DNA from: Halothiobacillus sp045689735
GTDB taxonomy: Bacteria > Pseudomonadota > Gammaproteobacteria > Halothiobacillales > Halothiobacillaceae
DNA length: 64,000 bases
Assembly (NCBI RefSeq): GCF_045689735.1
Contig: NZ_CP142685.1
Coordinates: 1,798,001-1,862,000 of the forward strand
Direction: 5' to 3'
Shown: positions 61,949-64,000 of the stretch, piece by piece
How the letters are laid out: each line of letters begins with the position of its first letter
Position numbering within the stretch: position 1 is the first letter of the stretch
Notes under the pieces: generated by a model
What the model was told of the DNA's origin: nothing
The model's database searches: none
The model's input: the letters and a program-made list of their open reading frames with translations, nothing else
Made by a program: the position numbers and the translations under genes

Positions 61949-62593
61949 ATGACAACGGCTGACGACGAACAACTCGACCAACTCCGCACCCTGTGGGCAC
62001 ACTATGGCAAGACGCTGATCGCCGGGCTTGTGCTCGGCCTCATCGTGCTCGGTGGCTGGCTGGGCTGGCAGAACTGGCAGGCGCGGCAACAAACCGCGGC
62101 GGCGCTGGCATTCCACCAAATCGAACAACTGGTGCGCGCCCAACAACCGAAAGCCGCCATGGAAGCCGCCCGCCAACTCGCCACCGACCATCAAGGCAGC
62201 ATCTATGCCGCGTTGGCATTGCTGGTCGCGGGCAAAGAAGCGATGGCACAGAATGACCTCCCCAAGGCAGAAATCTACCTGCGGGACGCGATGAAAAACA
62301 CCCATGAGCCCGCCTTGATCGCCCTGGCGCAACTGCGGCTGGCCAAGGTGCAGTGGGCGGCCAACCAGCCCAGCCAGGCACTGGCGACCCTGGCTTCCCC
62401 CGCGCCGCCGCCGCCCTATGCCGGTGCCTTTGCGGATTTGACGGGCGACATTCAGGCCAGTCAAAAAAACTGGGCTGCAGCCCGGGCAGCCTATGAGCAA
62501 GCCCTGAGCAGCGATGAAGCGCAGGCGGGCTTCATCCAGATCAAACTCGATAACCTCCCGGCCAGCCCATCCAAGGAGACCCCCGCATCATGA
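61949..62593 (+). CDS. yfgM: SecYEG ancillary subunit / chaperone YfgM
   Basis: 214 residues. A single N-terminal membrane segment (about residues 21-38, GLVLGLIVLGGWLGWQNW) and a periplasmic TPR-like domain (about 45-205; ALAFHQIEQLVRAQQP, PKAEIYLRDAMK, LALAQLRLAKVQ-type helices). In E. coli YfgM associates with the Sec translocon and PpiD. Its position between hisS and bamB is the standard one. It overlaps bamB by 4 bases. Confidence 0.93.
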   Translation: MTTADDEQLDQLRTLWAHYGKTLIAGLVLGLIVLGGWLGWQNWQARQQTAAALAFHQIEQLVRAQQPKAAMEAARQLATDHQGSIYAALALLVAGKEAMAQNDLPKAEIYLRDAMKNTHEPALIALAQLRLAKVQWAANQPSQALATLASPAPPPPYAGAFADLTGDIQASQKNWAAARAAYEQALSSDEAQAGFIQIKLDNLPASPSKETPAS

Positions 62594-63762
62594 TCTTTGC
62601 CTCACTGACTCCACGCCGACCGGGGCGCCTGGTCTGGCTGAGTGTTCTGCTGCCTCTGGGTCTGACCCTGCTGGCTGGCTGTTCCCCAACCCGCGAACTG
62701 GTCAAACCGACCCCCCTCACGCAAATCGATAACCGCCTCCCGCCTAAGGTGCTCTGGAAGGCCAGCGCGGGCGCCGCCCAGAAGGACGGCCTCAAACGCA
62801 TCGCCCCGGTCATCAGCAAGGAACGCGTCTTCGTGGCCGATGCCCAAGGCCATGTCACCGCCTACGACCTCAAGACCGGCCAACGCCTCTGGACGGCAGC
62901 GCTGGATATGCCCCTCTCGGTTGGCGGCGGCGCCAGTGCAGATCAAGTCATCTTCGGCAGCGACACCGGCGCCGTGGTTGCCTTGGCCACCGATTCCGGC
63001 AAAACCTTGTGGCATGCGCAAGTCCCCAGCGCGGTCGAAGCGGCACCATCCGTCGGCGAGCACGATGCCGTCGTGCGCAGCAAGGATGGCTCGGTCAGCC
63101 TGCTCGACAATCAGGATGGCCGCATTATCTGGACCGTGAACCACAAAGAACCCGTCATGACCCTGCAAGGCCAAAGCCGCGCACTGCTGTTTCCCGATGC
63201 CGTCGCGCTGGGGTTTGACGATGGCGAATTCGCCGTCCTATCGCGCGCAGATGGCCGGGCGCTGTGGAAGAATCAGGTCGCCTTGCCGACGGGTCGCACA
63301 GAAATCGACCGCATGGTTGATATCGACAGCACGCCGATTTTTGCCGATGGATTTTTCTATGTCGCCAGCTATCAAGGCCGCATCACGGCCATCAGCGCCC
63401 GGGGCGGACAAACGCTGTGGAGCCGGAAATTCTCCAGTTTCACCGACATGACCCTGGATGCGCATGCCCTGTACGCCACCGATGCTAGCGGCATTGTCTG
63501 GGCGCTCGACCGGCGCACCGGCGAACCGCTGTGGCGGCAGCCCGCGCTGGCCTGGCGCGGCGTCACCGGCCCGGTGCTCAACCACGGCGAGCTGGTGGTG
63601 GGTGATCAAGAAGGCTACCTGCATGTGCTGGATCCGCAGACCGGAACGATCATTGGACGGCTGCGGCTTGACGGCGCCCTGATCGACCCCATGCGGAGTG
63701 AGGAAGGCGTCGTCGCGGCCGTCACGCGCGCGGGCGATCTCGTCGTGTTCCAGCTACCCTAA
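62590..63762 (+). CDS. bamB: Outer membrane protein assembly factor BamB
   Basis: 390 residues. Lipoprotein signal with lipobox LAGC (Cys about 31), then an eight-bladed beta-propeller of PQQ-like repeats (e.g. VFVADAQGHVTAYDLKTGQRLW, GAVVALATDSGKTLWHA, GYLHVLDPQTGTIIGRL). BamB is a peripheral lipoprotein of the BAM complex that inserts outer membrane proteins. Its stop runs into the start of dispersed repeat copy 2; der, the usual next gene, is not within the window. Confidence 0.96.
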   Translation: MIFASLTPRRPGRLVWLSVLLPLGLTLLAGCSPTRELVKPTPLTQIDNRLPPKVLWKASAGAAQKDGLKRIAPVISKERVFVADAQGHVTAYDLKTGQRLWTAALDMPLSVGGGASADQVIFGSDTGAVVALATDSGKTLWHAQVPSAVEAAPSVGEHDAVVRSKDGSVSLLDNQDGRIIWTVNHKEPVMTLQGQSRALLFPDAVALGFDDGEFAVLSRADGRALWKNQVALPTGRTEIDRMVDIDSTPIFADGFFYVASYQGRITAISARGGQTLWSRKFSSFTDMTLDAHALYATDASGIVWALDRRTGEPLWRQPALAWRGVTGPVLNHGELVVGDQEGYLHVLDPQTGTIIGRLRLDGALIDPMRSEEGVVAAVTRAGDLVVFQLP

Positions 63763-63940
63763 CAAGATGTTGAAAAAGGGCTTTCCTGCCCCTTTTCAAC
63801 TCGGCTTATCGCGGCGGGCTTACGCCAGCTTAACGCGGCGCTGACGAAGTCCGCGTTCGTGTCCGCGACGGCCTCAAAAGATCAATCACTTAGCGTGATT
63901 GATCTTTGTGCAAGCCATCCATGGCTTGCCTTACCAGGCA
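63760..63940 (+). repeat. Dispersed structured repeat, copy 2
   Basis: It shares with 35581-35750 the stem TTGAAAAAGGGCTTTCCTGCC/CCTTTTCAAC region, CTCGGCT.ATCGCGGC, the GATCAATCAC...GTGATTGATC stem and GTGCAAGCCATCCATGGCT. The spacer between the two stems is about 40 bases longer than in copy 1, and the final TTAACAGGCC hairpin is lost (TTACCAGGC remains). It begins at the bamB stop codon. Confidence 0.8.
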
Positions 63941-63954
63941 CGGCACCCAGCGAC

Positions 63955-63980
63955 ACAAACCCCGCGTGCGCGGGGTTTGT
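63955..63980. terminator. Rho-independent terminator downstream of bamB
   Basis: ACAAACCCCGCG and CGCGGGGTTTGT form a 12-bp stem with a 2-base loop; A and T runs within the outer stem allow use on either strand. Confidence 0.75.
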
Positions 63981-64000
63981 CGTTCTGCCCGATCGTCCTG

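Overview
The window looks like chromosomal DNA of a moderately GC-rich gammaproteobacterium. The strongest evidence is the block suhB-trmJ-cysE-iscR-ndk-rlmN-pilF-rodZ-ispG-hisS-yfgM-bamB, which is a gammaproteobacterial gene order, together with dnaG-rpoD-tRNA, aspS-DUF502 and a TPP-riboswitch thiC. The genus cannot be fixed from the sequence. The cell is Gram-negative (TolC, BamB, lipoproteins, rhamnose/uronate surface polysaccharide), has type IV pili (PilF), chemotaxis (MCP) and c-di-GMP signalling, and makes its own thiamine and NAD.

Layout. 1-4685: thiC (partial, minus) with its riboswitch, then pcm-like methyltransferase, tolC and murU on plus. 4679-27096: one long minus-strand surface-polysaccharide locus. 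Read in transcription order it holds an ABC exporter pair (wzm/wzt without a sugar-binding tail), rfbBDAC for dTDP-L-rhamnose, ugd and a UDP-glucuronate 4-epimerase, a second ABC exporter pair whose ATPase has a C-terminal glycan-binding-type domain, a methyltransferase, an asparagine-synthase/glycosyltransferase fusion, four more glycosyltransferases and a WcaJ-type priming transferase. The sugar-nucleotide end resembles the host in base use, while the glycosyltransferase middle (about 7-20 kb) is visibly A/T-rich with several TTG/GTG starts, as expected of an exchanged serotype cassette. 27481-27721: tRNA Gly-Val-Asp operon with a clear promoter and terminator. 27.8-40.4 kb: housekeeping and membrane genes (CPA antiporter, nadA, aspS, DUF502, MCP, HPP+CBS, SDR, cls, Sel1 protein). 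40.6-44.4 kb: dnaG, rpoD, a CAT-anticodon tRNA. 44.6-48.3 kb: NicO-like metal transporter, a YbaY/MliC lipoprotein, LysM lipoprotein and PP2C phosphatase. 48.5-52.8 kb: a three-gene signalling operon (heme-motif hybrid kinase, CheY-like regulator, REC-GGDEF cyclase). 52.8-63.8 kb: the conserved suhB...bamB block, from which the expected isc Fe-S assembly genes between iscR and ndk are absent.

How it works together. The polysaccharide locus predicts a lipid-primed chain containing rhamnose and glucuronic/galacturonic acid, possibly amidated on the uronic acid and capped by methylation. Export would be by an ABC transporter whose ATPase recognises the cap. The presence of a second exporter pair is unexplained. 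Between genes the window also holds two copies of a structured dispersed repeat (35.6 kb and 63.8 kb), a hairpin related to part of it (46.2 kb) and a separate 143-bp inverted-repeat element (37.0 kb).
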